This document shows positions 10,421-21,679 of a stretch of 64,000 nucleotides of DNA, piece by piece. Numbering within the stretch: the stretch's first letter is position 1; the number at the start of each line of letters is the position of its first letter. The translations under genes were made by a program, and so were the position numbers. A model generated the notes under the pieces. It had not been told where the DNA came from and did not search any database. It saw nothing but the letters and a program-made list of their open reading frames with translations. Origin of the DNA: Eledone cirrhosa (taxonomy: Eukaryota; Mollusca; Cephalopoda; Octopoda; Eledonidae); contig OZ024743.1 of assembly GCA_964016885.1 (NCBI GenBank), positions 179,218,388 through 179,282,387 of the forward strand, given 5' to 3'.

Positions 10421-10915
10421 TCAGAAGTCTCCGATGTCTTTGGGGAATTTTTGTTTTAGTGTCATGTACATTTTCTGTGTGATGCGAGTGATTCCTATGT
10501 GTGGAGGTGGTGTGAACTTTTGGGTTGTGTATTCTTTTTCTGTGATGCTGGTGTTGTGTTGAATGTAGTGTAATAATTGGTTGTTGTTCAAATTTAATGC
10601 TGTGTAGTGTGTATCGTTTTGGTTGTTTTGTTTTGTTTGTGTTTGTTGTGGGTTTGTTTCTGTTTCGCTTTTTGGTGACTTTTGTGGTGTAGGTGATGGT
10701 GGTGTTGGGGTTAATGATGGTGATGGTGTTGGTGTTTGGGGTGATGGGGTTGGTGATGCTGGTGTGGATGGTGGCATATCTGTCCTAACTTTTTTGTTTG
10801 ATAGTTTATTTGTTTCCCTCTGTATTTTGTTTTTGGAGGGGAAGGAAGAGAATTTTCCTTTTTTGGTTTCTTTTTTTCTTTTTTCCTGATACCGTTTCCC
10901 ACTCCTCGTCGTCAC
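10421..10915 (-). pseudogene. LINE ORF1, C-terminal tail
   Basis: A 164-residue frame with a Lys-rich start, a Pro/Thr/Ser-rich centre (PSPTPQTPTPSPS type) and a short ordered end '...IGITRITQKMYMTLKQKFPK'. It continues ORF1 in another frame: its Met-Thr-Thr start overlaps the 'WETVSGKKKK' region. Tail function is unknown. Confidence 0.55.
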
Positions 10916-11639
10916 AATCTGTCTCCAGTTGTGACAGGCCGGGGAGTGGAAAATCCTCCACAGGCGTTAGTTTTGGTTGTGGCGTGGTGGATGGTGTAGG
11001 CGCTGGTGCTAGTTCTGGCGCGTAGGGTGGTGGTGGTGGTGGTGGTTTTGCTACTGTTGCTGGGGTTGTTGCTGTTACAGTTGCTTTTGTTGTTGCTGTT
11101 ACAGTTGTTGCTGCCATCTCTGCTGCTGGTGGTGTTGATGGTTGAATTACTGGGGTGGGTAGGAGAGGTGGACTCAACCTTTTAGCCTGAGGGCAGAAAG
11201 CCCTTAGGTGGGTTCCTTCACCACAAACGACACATATAGGCCTCCTACCCTCGACAATTACGGTGAGGGGGCTGCCGTCAGTGAGGTCAATTACCTCTAG
11301 GATCTCCTCAATGCTTTTTTGGTCCGCTTGGATCAGGAGCTCCATCCCAGATCCGGACCAGTTCTCCTGCTTTTCTTTCGTTATTTCGATTATCTTGGCG
11401 TTGGCTTCGATGCCGGCGAGGATGGCAGCTATTAGCCAGGGAATTTCGATGGATGGTGTAACGTGGGTGACCCTGATCTTTACGAGTCTCTGGCCACAAT
11501 AGCTTGGGACGAGTGTGAAGTTGTCACTTCTTAATGGCGCATATGGAGTGTTCTCTAGCCTCCTGTAGTGTTTCAAAGAACACGTCCACGGTTCCATACT
11601 TCTGCCCACGTCTGATGTGGGTTTTTTTTGCTCACACAT
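10806..11639 (-). pseudogene. LINE ORF1, RNA-binding and CCHC zinc-knuckle segment
   Basis: A 277-residue frame. Residues ~50-130 ('LVKIRVTHVTPSIEIPWLIA', 'MELLIQADQKSIEEILEVID') look like the alpha/beta fold that precedes the knuckle in Tx1-type ORF1. It is followed by 'ICVVCGEGTHLRAFC', a CX2CX4HX4C zinc knuckle, then a Thr/Ala/Pro low-complexity linker and 'SQLETDCDDEEWETVSGKKK'. The product would bind retroelement RNA in a ribonucleoprotein particle. It is frameshifted at both ends relative to its neighbours. Confidence 0.75.
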
Positions 11640-12015
11640 GTCCCAAAGCTTTTTGGATTTGGGACTCGGATGCCGGTTCCACTCGGCGCGATTTTATATT
11701 AATTGTTCGATAAGACACGGTGCATAGGCGCCGATGCTCCATTTTATTAAGTGTGTGTGTGTGGGGGGGGGGGATTAGGCTGACCCTGTACCCATCTTTC
11801 TTTACCATTTTTTTGGCTTCTTCTAATTCCTCCTGAGTTACCTGAAATGCTTCGCACTCTTTTGCTACTCTGGCAAAACTCAGGGTGGTTTTCTTAATGT
11901 CATTGTTGCTGTTGTTGTTATCGTTATTTTTGTTATTATTAATTTTAGTTTCAGTTGTGGTGGTGGTGGCGTCAGTGGTGTTCGGTGTGGAAGAGTTCAT
12001 TTTGGTTGAATTCAT
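11632..12015 (-). pseudogene. LINE ORF1, second segment
   Basis: A 127-residue frame. After a Thr/Asn-rich run it reads 'TLSFARVAKECEAFQVT', then 'EELEEAKKMVKKDG', and ends '...IQKALGHV' by frameshift into the RNA-binding segment. 'SFARV' before a charged helix resembles the entry to ORF1 nucleic-acid-binding domains, but this is only inference. Confidence 0.55.
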
Positions 12016-12280
12016 TTCGATAGCACGAGTTAATTTTTTTTTCTTTTGTTTCTGTTGTCGCGGTGGTGCTGGGGGTGGTGGTTGTCGCTATGGCGGTGGT
12101 AGTGGCGGCTTTAACACCTGGAGTCATTGGTAATGGCGGGAAATGAATGTCTGCCTGAGACAAATTTAAAATATTGCTACTGCTTATATTTTTAGTGTTG
12201 GCAAACGTAGTAATATTTACAATGGTGGTGTCGATGTGAGGTGTTAGTTTGTGAGAAAGGAGTGACTCTGAGTCAGCCAT
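11972..12280 (-). pseudogene. LINE ORF1, N-terminal part
   Basis: A 102-residue frame beginning MADSESLLSHKL, rich in Thr and Ala; the likely start of ORF1. It goes off frame around 12,000, where low-complexity sequence 'TTTTT/TNTTDATTTTTE' continues in the next frame (11632-12015). No domain is recognised; disordered N-termini are common in LINE ORF1 proteins. Confidence 0.55.
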
Positions 12281-12492
12281 GATGTTTCAAATAAAAATGT
12301 TTGTTTGATACTTAAAAAGTTTAAATTTTGGGCTCAAGGCCCCAATCTTTTTGGGTGTCCTTTTCAGAAAACAATGTATGTGCATTTATATACAGTTAAC
12401 AATAAAATTTTCCATGAATGGCAATTTTGAACAACTGAAAATAACAAACCTTTGCGGAGCTCACAATGATACGATTTACTACGTAGGTCACC

Positions 12493-12495
<3 letters not shown>
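12281..12495 (-). other. Probable LINE 5' UTR
   Basis: Lies between the ORF1 start and the (TAA)n tract. No frame or other motif is recognised. Confidence 0.4.

Positions 12496-12540
<45 letters not shown>
12496..12540. repeat. (TAA)n tract, left of R4/Dong-like element
   Basis: About 45 bp of pure TAA/AAT repeat directly abutting the 5' end of the plus-strand LINE. A matching tract lies at its 3' end (14985-15005). Confidence 0.9.
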
Positions 12541-12541
<1 letters not shown>

Positions 12542-12779
12542 TTCGACAACAACCAGAAGATGCTGTTTGGACAGCTTGAAGGGAAAGAAAGAGGCAACGA
12601 CTTGAGGCGGAAAAAACTAAAACATTCTGGAGAGGAATATGGGAGCAGGATGTTAAACATAATGACCAGGCAGTGTGGATTGAGACAGTACAGAAGGAGA
12701 TTAGTGAACAGGCACACCAACAAACTGATTTGAGTATCACAGTTGAAACTCTTAAAGGGCAGGCCAAAAAACTAACCAA

Positions 12780-13747
12780 CTGGAAATCACCAGGCCCAGA
12801 TGGTGTGCAGGGGTATTGGATTTAAAATATAACATCCCTCCACGCGAAACTGACAACCATGTTCAATGACTGCTTGATGTCAGGTGAGGTACCAGAGTGG
12901 TTGACAAAAGGTACCACAGTTCTGATAATGAAAGACCGAATCAAGGGTAATGATGTTACCAACTATAGACCTATCACATGTCTGTCCGTAATGTGGAAAC
13001 TGTTGACAAGCATTATGTCTGAGGAAATCTACCATCACCTCCACACAAACAACTTGTTACCGGACAAACAGAAAGGATGCCGAAAGAAGTCACGTGGTAC
13101 AAAGGACCAGTTACTTATTGATAAGATGGTAATGAGGAATTGCAAGAGGAGACACACTGGTCTTGCCATGGGATGGATAGACTACAAAAAGGCATTTGAC
13201 ATGGTTTCCTCATTCTAGGATCACCAAAAGCCTGGAGATCTTCAAGGTGGCAGATAACATCAGACAGTTGTCGGGCAAAAGTATGAAGTCCTGGGAAACA
13301 GAGTTAACATCAACTGGAGAATCCTTGGGAAGCGTGGAGATCAAGCGAGTTATCTTCCAGGGAGATAGTCTGTCCCCTCTGTTGTTTGTCCTTGCCCTGC
13401 TGCCCCTGACCAGTGTACTGCGAAAAGTGAGAGCAGGATACAGGCTGGGAAAGGGAGGGCTTACCATAAATCACCTCCTCTTCATAGACGATCTTAAGCT
13501 CTTCGGGAAGAGTGAGAAGGAGTTGGATGTGCTTGTTGACACTGTCCGTATTTTCATCAATGATATATGTATGCAATTTGCTATTAGTAAGTGTGGAGTC
13601 ATTGTGATGAAGAGGGGTAAGTTGAGCAGAAGTAACGGAATCCAGGTACCAACAGGTGAGATGATAAAGGAAATTGACTCTGAAGAAGGATACAAGTATT
13701 TGGGTGTTCATCAAGAACAAAAAAATGAAGGAATTGATAAGAACTGA
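12780..13747 (+). pseudogene. R4/Dong-like reverse transcriptase
   Basis: Before the first long frame an out-of-frame 'LTNWKSPGPDGVQGYW' marks the RT start, followed by an in-frame stop at about 12822. Frame 12859-13218 has 'NDCLMSGEVPEWLTKGTTVL', 'NDVTNYRPITCLSVMWKLL' and motif A 'MGWIDYKKAFDMV'. A frameshift near 13205 moves to 13196-13747 with 'VIFQGDSLSPLLFVLALLPL' (motif B) and 'LLFIDDLKLFGKSEKEL' (motif C, Phe-Ile-Asp-Asp, catalytic Asp pair intact). It ends by another frameshift near 13720 at a run of A residues. Confidence 0.85.
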
Positions 13748-14399
13748 ATACATTCGGAGAGTAAGGAGCGTATTAAAGTCACATCTGAACAGTAGGAATG
13801 CCATAAGTGCATTAAATTCCCGAGCTGTGTCTATTATTAGGTACACTGCGGGAATTCTGAGATGGAATGTTGCTGAACAAAAAGAAATGGATAGGAAGAC
13901 TAGGAAGCTATTGACTATCTACAACGTGTTCCACAAGAGGAGTTATGTCGATAGACTCTACTTAAGGAGATCTGAAGGTGGAAGAGGTCTTATCAGCATA
14001 GAGGACTGTGTTCAGATGGAGAAAAACAACCTACACAAATACGTGACTGATAGTAAGGAGCCAATGCTCAGAACCGTACTGAAGGAGGGGACAATAGGCC
14101 AGGGGATGTCCAAGGAGGAAATAACATCAAGGAGGAAGAGCAGCCTTCATGAAAAATCCCTTCATAGTACCTTCTTTGAGAAAACTGAATTTAGAGATCC
14201 ACAGACATGGAACTGGTTGAAAAGAGGATACCTTAAAAAGGCTACAGAAGGAATGTTAATGGCTGCGCAGGAGCAGGCCCTCAAAACGAAGTGGTTGAAA
14301 CACCATATTTACAAGGAGGAGGCTAGCCCACTGTGCAGGATCTGTGGAGAGAGAGAGAGGAGATTGTGGCTCACATTGTATCCGAGTGTAAACACCTAG
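13674..14399 (+). pseudogene. R4/Dong-like thumb and zinc-knuckle region
   Basis: A 241-residue frame continuing the RT. 'AVSIIRYTAGILRWNVAEQK', 'EMDRKTRKLLTIYNVFHKRS', 'VDRLYLRRSEGGRGLISIED' are signature blocks of the R4 clade. It ends in 'SPLCRICGERERR', the first half of a CCHC motif, cut by a slippage frameshift inside a GAGAGAGA run at about 14350; the second half 'HIVSECKHL' is in the next frame. Confidence 0.85.
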
Positions 14400-14908
14400 C
14401 CCAGACTCACTATAAGGGTTGGAGACATGATGTGATGGGCAGGGTGATCCACTGGCACCTATGCAAAGTAAACAATTTACCACATTCTGAGAAGTGGTAT
14501 GAGCATAAGCCAGAGGCGGTGATAGAAAACGATCAGGTGAAGGTGCTGTGGGATTTTAGGATACAGACGGACAAGAAACTGGAACACAATAGACCTGACC
14601 TGGTGGTTTTGGACAAAGAAAAAAGATCGTGCCTGATTGTGGATGTGGCCTGCCCATTCGACACGAGAGTGCAAGAGAAGGAGAGGGAGAAAATTAACCT
14701 ATACCAGGACTTAAAGTGGGAGGTAAAAAGGATTTGGAACTGCTATGAAGTCAAAGTGATCCCGATTGTCATAGGCGCACTAGGGACTATCTTAAAAAGT
14801 TTCCAGGGATGGTTAAAGAAAATTGGCCCCTTCACGCTTTTTGGAACGCTTCAAAAGGTATGCTTACTGGGAACAGCAAGAACCCTCCGATACGTCCTGA
14901 ATATCTGA
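14333..14908 (+). pseudogene. R4/Dong-like restriction-like endonuclease
   Basis: A 191-residue frame. It opens with the remaining half of the zinc motif ('EEIVAHIVSECKHLA'), then 'HYKGWRHDVMGRVIHWHLC', then 'HNRPDLVVLDKEKRSCLIVD' and 'VACPFDTRV'. The Arg-Pro-Asp...Asp arrangement with the downstream Lys is the PD-(D/E)XK-like catalytic core of the restriction-like endonuclease found in R2, R4 and NeSL groups, which nicks target DNA for integration. The catalytic block is intact although the ORF is broken upstream. Confidence 0.85.
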
Positions 14909-14984
14909 GGCTGCAGGTAGTGGCTTGATATTCATTTCAACAAACTTTCCAGTTAACTAACATCAATGACTGAGACTCAAAGAA

Positions 14985-15005
14985 CAATAATAATAATAAT
15001 AATAA
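14985..15005. repeat. (TAA)n tract, right of R4/Dong-like element
   Basis: Seven or so AAT units between the 3' end of the R4-like element and the tail of a minus-strand SINE. Confidence 0.85.
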
Positions 15006-15222
15006 TTTCTGATTTAGTTATTAGGCCCACAATATTTTTTGGGGGAGGGGAAATTAGATTAAATCAACCCCAGTGCATTACTGTTATTTTATTTTATCGA
15101 CCCCATTAGAATGAAAATCAAAGCTAACGTCGGCGGGATTTGTAATCAGTACGTAAAGTGCCGTGGCTAGGCCGCGAATCACGGTGTCCGGTGCTCCACC
15201 GATTCTGCCAATCCACCGCCCG
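15006..15222 (-). mobile_element. tRNA-derived SINE (family 1), copy 4
   Basis: Minus strand, tRNA head at 15222 ('ttggcagaatcggtgg'). The 3' side carries 'gattaaatcaacccc' and runs into the (TAA)n that holds the R4-like element. Confidence 0.8.
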
Positions 15223-15225
15223 TTT

Positions 15226-15374
15226 AATAATGATAATAACCTTCTACTTCTCTTTTTCTCACTCATCCCTGGGGAGTTCATGTGGGCAGTGGTCTCAAGC
15301 ACACCTTCCAGCCGGTTCTGTCAGATCCGACTCAATCCCCAAGAAGAAGATGGAGGAAAAGAAAAAGGAGAACA
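15226..15374. other. Short unassigned stretch between SINEs
   Basis: Begins with 'aataatgataataacc', another TAA-rich junction. The rest is unique-looking sequence without a gene. Confidence 0.4.
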
Positions 15375-15525
15375 CTTTTGGTACAAGGCCTATAATTTGG
15401 GGTAGGGGAATGTCGATTAAATCGACTCCAGCAATTGACTGGTATTTTATATTAACATTGTGAGGACGATTTGTGGATTTCTGGTGGCATTTGAAATCAG
15501 AACATAAACAGCCGCAACTGTCTGT
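15375..15525 (-). mobile_element. tRNA-derived SINE (family 1), copy 5 (partial)
   Basis: Contains the 'cgattaaatcgactcc' segment, a 'gtacaaggcctataattt' 3' end and a diverged body. The tRNA head is not recognisable. Confidence 0.55.
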
Positions 15526-15545
15526 ATGTGGATGTGTAGATGTAC

Positions 15546-15547
<2 letters not shown>

Positions 15548-15608
<61 letters not shown>
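15548..15608. repeat. (TA)n microsatellite
   Basis: About 60 bp of uninterrupted TA repeat. Confidence 0.95.
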
Positions 15609-15612
<4 letters not shown>

Positions 15613-15843
15613 AATTAGGCTGCTCAGCCGTTAATATGCATAAAGAAAGTATATACTTTCAAACGTTCAGTCATCTGACAGGAAGGTATACGATGCTGAC
15701 GATAGCTAATAAGCTTGAAACTAGTTCATCGTTCCTTTGTCAGTGTTGAAGAAAATGGCAACGATGGTTGCCGAACACTGTACGGCTTATTTCGAGCTGT
15801 TTGTCTGCAAAAAAACCGAACATTATAATAAATGTTCGGTAAA

Positions 15844-16531
<688 letters not shown>

Positions 16532-16659
16532 GTAATTCTCTGTGCTGTAAGGGATGGGGTTAACATTTTTATGACTTGAGCACTTGTTTCAGTGTATGTG
16601 TTTATGTGTAATATGTATCTACTAGAATATGTGCGCAAATGTGAGCTAGCCCGTCTGTG

Positions 16660-16830
16660 TGTGTGCGTGTGTGTGCGCCTGTGTGTGTGTGTGTGTCTGT
16701 GTGTGTATAGACATACATACCTACGTACGTATTCCGTCACAGACGCAGACACACTTGCAATTAACGCACTCACAGATACATGCATAATAACACAAACACA
16801 ATATACGCACACACACATGAAGGACTAACT
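16660..16830. repeat. GT/CA microsatellite block
   Basis: (GT)n around 16658-16707, then CA-rich sequence to 16817. Confidence 0.8.
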
Positions 16831-17465
16831 TTATTCATATGTAACCCATTAGCAACCACGCAGCACGTTTATTCTCATATTTACACATTTTATTCTCCCG
16901 CTGTGACCCGTCTATTTCGTTCTTACTGCTTCCTCTTTCTCTGTATCTTTACTCTAACAGTCACTCTCTCTGTTAGCCTCTTCCTCACCCTTCACTCACT
17001 CACTCTGTGTTACTACCTCTCCTCCTCCTCCTTCTTCCCGTTTGACCTGTGTGTAATTCTTTTCTTTCGCACCCTTGGGCAGGCAGGTTCGTTTTTTTTC
17101 TCTCTCTCGTCTATGATTTCACAGAACTTACGTTCACCGAATTCACAGACTAGATTCCTTCTTCCTTCCGTTGGACCTGTACGGAATTCCTTCCTTGCTC
17201 ACATTCCAACCAGGTTTGATGGTCTTTATTCTCTCTCGTTCACGATTTCACCGAACTTATATTCATGGAAATTTGGGACTTGATTCTTACTTCCTCATTT
17301 TTCGTTGCTTCACCATCTTTGTTTGTTTACACTCTCGTGTCCCCTTTATTTAAGTGTCCCAAAGACTTTTTTTAGCCGTTGCTCGCACCAAACGGAGGTA
17401 TATAGTTTTTAAAGCGATGAAATACCAATGATGGTTGGAAGATCACTGATGAAGGACTAACTTTA

Positions 17466-17472
<7 letters not shown>
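16817..17472. repeat. 24-bp direct repeats around a ~608-bp insert
   Basis: An identical 24-bp sequence ('gaaggactaactttattcat' is its core) sits at 16817-16840 and 17449-17472. The sequence between is pyrimidine-rich (16,880-17,380) and holds no gene. This could be a target-site duplication, the terminal repeats of a small element, or a duplicated flank. Confidence 0.6.

Positions 17473-17516
<44 letters not shown>
17467..17516. repeat. (TA)n microsatellite
   Basis: About 48 bp of TA repeat directly after the second 24-bp direct repeat. Confidence 0.9.
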
Positions 17517-17520
<4 letters not shown>

Positions 17521-17990
17521 AATTGAGGGCGGCTGACCGGGCTAGGAGCTGCTAAATGTTCTGCCGCCCTCTTGTCTTTGCTTTTCAGCCCCATGGATTT
17601 TGTCTATTATATTCCTTTGTTAAGTTTCAAATACCTGATGATGTCACCGGATTCATACTGAACCAGGTCACTGAAATGATCATAGTAAAACAAACCTTTT
17701 AAGGAATTACACCAGTTCAGCCTCCTGTTATTTTGTAATATATATATATATATATACGTATGTATGTATGTGCGTAAGATACCTATGTTATACGTGTGAG
17801 TGGATGGGTGTGAAATATGGTGGTGTTTTCAATAAAACAAAATACCATTAAACAGAATTTATGATGCATTTAATGTGGGTGGGCTGAAGTAGGGTGTTGA
17901 TGGATTAGGTGGGGTGATGTCCCAATATTGCCAGAAATCTATTGTAGAAATCTTACAAGGTTAAAAGCGTAATCAGAAAAATGGGATATC
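17517..17990. other. Unassigned stretch with GC hairpin
   Basis: 'gagggcggc' at about 17525 pairs perfectly with 'gccgccctc' at about 17565 (9-bp stem). Below it lies AT-rich DNA and a short TA tract at 17737. No gene seen. Confidence 0.5.
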
Positions 17991-19869
17991 TGAGCATGGT
18001 GGCTATGACAGCAAGGGCGACGGCGTTAATAACGGGGCTGTTGGAAATAGGGGTGGCGGTAGTGTTGTTAGTGGTGGTGTTAATGGTGTGGTAGTATTGT
18101 TGGGGCTGTTAGTAATGATGTTGTTACTAATGATGGTGGTGGTAGTGGTGGTGCTGGTACTGGTAGTAGTATTTGTGGTGGTGGTAGTGGTGGTGGTAGT
18201 GGTGATGGTAGTAGTATTAGTTGTGGTGGTGGTAGTAATGTTGGTGGTAGTGGTGATGGTAGTAGTATTTGAGGTGGTGGTGGTAGTAATGTTGGTGGTA
18301 GTGGTGATGGTAGTAGTATTTGTGGTGGTGGTGGTGTTAGTAATGTTGGTGGTAGTGGTGATGGTAGTGGTATTAGTGGTGGTTGTGGTAGTAATGTCGG
18401 TGGTAGTGGTGATGGTAGTAGTATTAGTTGTGGTGGTGGTAGTAATGTTGGTGGTAGTGGTGATGGTAGTAGTATTTGAGGTGGTGGTGGTAGTAATGTA
18501 GCTCGTAGTGGTGATGGTAGTAGTATTAGTGGTGGTGGTGGTACTAATGTTGGTGGTAGTGGTGATGGTAGTGGTATTTGTGGTGGTGGTGGTGGTAGTG
18601 ATGTTGGTTGTAGTGGTGATGATAGTAGTATTCGTGGTGGTGGTGGTGGTAGTAATGTTCGTGGTAGTGGTGATGGTAGTAGTATTAGTGGTGGTGGTGG
18701 TAGTAATGTTGGTTGTAGTGGTGATGGTAGTAGTATTTGTGGTGGTGTTGGTGGTAGTAATGTTGGTGGTAGTGGTGATGGTAGTAGTGTTTGTGGTGGT
18801 GGAGGTAGTAATCTTGGTGGTAGTGGTGATGGTAGTAGTATTTGTGGTGGTGCTGGTAGTAATGTCGGTGGTAGTGGTGATGGTAGTAGTATTTGTGGTG
18901 GTGCTGGTAGTAATGTCGGTGGTAGTGGTGATGGTAGTAGTATTAGTGGTGGTGTTGGTGGTAGTAATGTTGGTGGTAGTGGTGATGGTAGTAGTATTTG
19001 TGGTGGTGGTGGTGGTAATGTTGGTTGTAGTGGTGATGGTAGTAGTATTTGTCGTGGTGGTGGTAGTGGTGATAGTAGTAGTATTTGTGGTGGTGGTGGT
19101 AGTAATGTTGGTGGTAGTGGTGATGATAGTAGTATTAGTGGTGGTGGTGGTAGTAATGTTGGTGGTAGTGGTGATGGTAGTGGCATTAGTGCTGGTGGTG
19201 GTAGCAATGTTGGTGGTAGTGGTGATGGTAGTGGCATTAGTGCTGGTGGTGGTAGTAATGTTGGTGGTAGTGGTGACGGTAGTAGTATTAGTGCTGGTGG
19301 TGGTAGTAATGTTGGTGGTAGTGGTGATGGTAGTAGTATTAGTGGTGGTGGTGGTAGTAATGTTGGTGGTAGTGGTGATGGTAGTAGTATTTGTGGTGGT
19401 GGTGGTAGTAATCTTGGTGGTAGTGGTGATGGTAGTAGTATTTGTGGTGGTGGTGGTAGTAATCTTGGTGGTAGTGGTGATGGTAGTGGTATTTGTGGTG
19501 GTGGTGGTAGTAATGTAGGTGGTAGTGGTGATGGTAGTAGTATTAGTGGTTGTGGTGGTAGCAATGTTACTGGTAGTGGTGATGGTAGTAGTATTTGTGG
19601 TGGTGGTGGTAGTAATGTTCGTGGTAGTGGTGATCGTAGTAGTATTTGTGGTGGTGGTGGTAGTAATGTTGGTGGTAGTGGTGATCGTAGTAGTATTTGT
19701 GGTGGAGGTGGTGGTAGTAATGTTCGTGGTAGTGGTGATGGTAGTAGTATTTGTGGTGGTGGTGGTAGTAATGTTTGGTGGTAATGGTGATGGTAGTAGT
19801 ATTTGTGGTGGTGGTTGTAGTAATGTTGGTGGTAATGGTGATGGTAGTAGTATTAGTGGTGGTGGTGGT

Positions 19870-20960
19870 AATAATGTTGGTGGTAGTGGTGATGGTAGTA
19901 GTATTTGTGGTGGGGGTGGTAGTAATGTTTGGTGGAAGTGGTGATGGTAGTAGTATTAGTGGTGGTGTTGGTAGCAATGTTGGTGGTAGTGGTGATGGTA
20001 GTAGTATTGGTGGTGGTGGTGGTAAAAATGTTGGTGGGAGTGGTGATGGTAGTAGTATATGTTGTGGTGGTGGTGGTGGTGGTAGTAATGTTGTTGGTAG
20101 TGGTGATGGTAGCGGTATGTGTGGTGGTGGTGGTGGTGGTGGTAGTAATGTTGGTGGTAGTAATGTTGGTGGTAGTGGTGATGGTAGTAGCATTTGTGGT
20201 GGTGGTGGTAGTAATGTTTGGTGGTAGTGGTAATGGTAGTAGTATTTGTGGTGGTGGTATTAATGTTGGTGGTAGTGGGATGGTAGTGGTATTTGTGGTG
20301 GTGTTGGTGGTAGTAATGTTGGTGGTAATGGTGATGGTAGTAGTATTTGTGGTGGTGGTGGTAGTAATGTTGGTAGTAGTGGTGATGGTAGTAGTATTTG
20401 TGGTGGTGGTGTTGGTGGTGGTAGCAATGTCGGTGGTAGTTGTGATGGTAGTAGTATTATTGGTGGTGGTGGTGTTAGTAATGTTGGTGGAAGTGGTGAT
20501 GGTAGTAGTATTAGTGGTGGTGTTGGTAGCAATGTTGGTGGTAGTGGTGATGGTAGTAGTATTAGTGGTGGTGGTAGTAGTAATGTTGGTGGTAGTGGTG
20601 ATGGTAGTAGTATTAGTGGTGGTGGTGGTAGTAATGTTGGTGGTAGTGTTGATGGTAGTAGTATTAGTGGTGGTGGTGGTAGCAATGTTGGTGGTAGTGG
20701 TGATTGTAGTAGTATTAGTGGTGGTGGTGGTAGTAATGTTGGTGGTAGTGGTAATGGTAATAGTATTTGTGGTGCTGGTGGTAGTAATGTTGGTGATAGT
20801 GGTGATGGTAGTAGTATTTGTGGTGGTGGTAGTGGTGATGGTAGTAGCATTTGTAGTGGTGGTGGTGGTAGTAATGTTGGTTGTAGTGGTGATGGTAGTA
20901 GTATGTGTGGTGGTGGAGGTAGTAATGTTGGTGGTAGTGGTAATAGTAGTAGTATTTGTG
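19870..20960. repeat. Higher-order duplication, copy A
   Basis: About 1.09 kb of the array, nearly identical to 21680-22767 at an offset of 1810 bp. Both copies share private marks: 'agtaatgtttggtggaagtg', 'atatgttgtggtggtgg', 'gcggtatgtgtgg' and 'ggtagtgggatggtagtgg'. Confidence 0.85.
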
Positions 20961-21679
20961 GTGGTGGTGGTGGTAATGTTGGTGGTAGTGGTGATGGTAG
21001 TAGTATTTGTGGTGGTGGTAGTGGTGATGGTAGTAGCATTTGTGGTGGTGGTGGTTGTAGTAATGTTGGTGGTAGTGCTGATGGTAGTAGTATTTGTGGT
21101 GTGGTGGTGGTAATGTTGGTGGTAGTGGTGATGGTAGTAGTATTTGTGGTGGTGGTGGTGGTAATGTTGGTGGTAGTGGTGTTGGTAGTAGTATTTGTGG
21201 TGGTGTTGGTTGTAGTAATGTTGGTGGTAGTGGTGATGGTAGAAGTATTTGTGGTGTGGTGGTGGTAATGTTGGTGGTAGTAGTGATGTTATTAGTATCT
21301 GTGGTGGTGGTGGTTGTAGTAATGTTGATGGACGTCGTGATGGTAGTAGTATTTGTGGTGTGGTAGTGGTAGTAATGTTGGTAGTAGTATTAGTGGTGGT
21401 GGTGGTAACAATGTTGGTGGTAGTGGTGATGGTAGTAGTATTTGTGGTGGTGGTGTTGGTAGTAATGTTGGTAGTAGTGGTGATGATAGTAGTATTAGTG
21501 GTGGTGGTGGTAGTAATGTTGGTGGTAGTAATGTTGGTGGTAGTGGTGATGGTAGTAGTATTAGTGGTGGTGGTGGTAGTAATGTTGGTGTTAGTGGTGA
21601 TGGTAGCAGTAATTGTGGTGGTAGTGGTAGTAATGTTGGTAGTAGTGGTGATGATAGTAGTATTAGTGGTGGTGGTGGT

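Larger units (their letters stand above)
6620..12500 (-). mobile_element. Tx1/L1-like non-LTR retrotransposon (degenerate)
   Basis: A long LINE on the minus strand: ORF1 region (12280 to 10421) with a CCHC zinc knuckle, ORF2 region (about 10318 to 6678) with an apurinic-type endonuclease, a reverse transcriptase and a C-terminal CCHC, and a 3' (ATT)n tail at 6620-6653. Assignment to the Tx1/L1 group rests on the C-terminal 'LLGVWFG', 'LSLKVQ' and 'FLWNG' style blocks and the ORF1 layout. Several frameshifts and a damaged RT active site show this copy is inactive. Sequence 12281-12495 is probably 5' UTR. A shorter related copy lies at 45698-46510. Confidence 0.82.
12541..14984 (+). mobile_element. 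R4/Dong-like non-LTR retrotransposon (degenerate)
   Basis: A single reading unit spread over three frames: upstream helix 'FWRGIWEQDVKHNDQAVW' (out of frame, near 12640), RT, a CCHC-type knuckle and a restriction-like endonuclease. There is no apurinic-type endonuclease. Order and motifs fit the R4/Dong clade. (TAA)n borders both ends, which matches the TAA-repeat target choice known for Dong of silkworm. The 5' part of the ORF is missing or degraded. Three frameshifts and a stop make it inactive. Confidence 0.8.
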
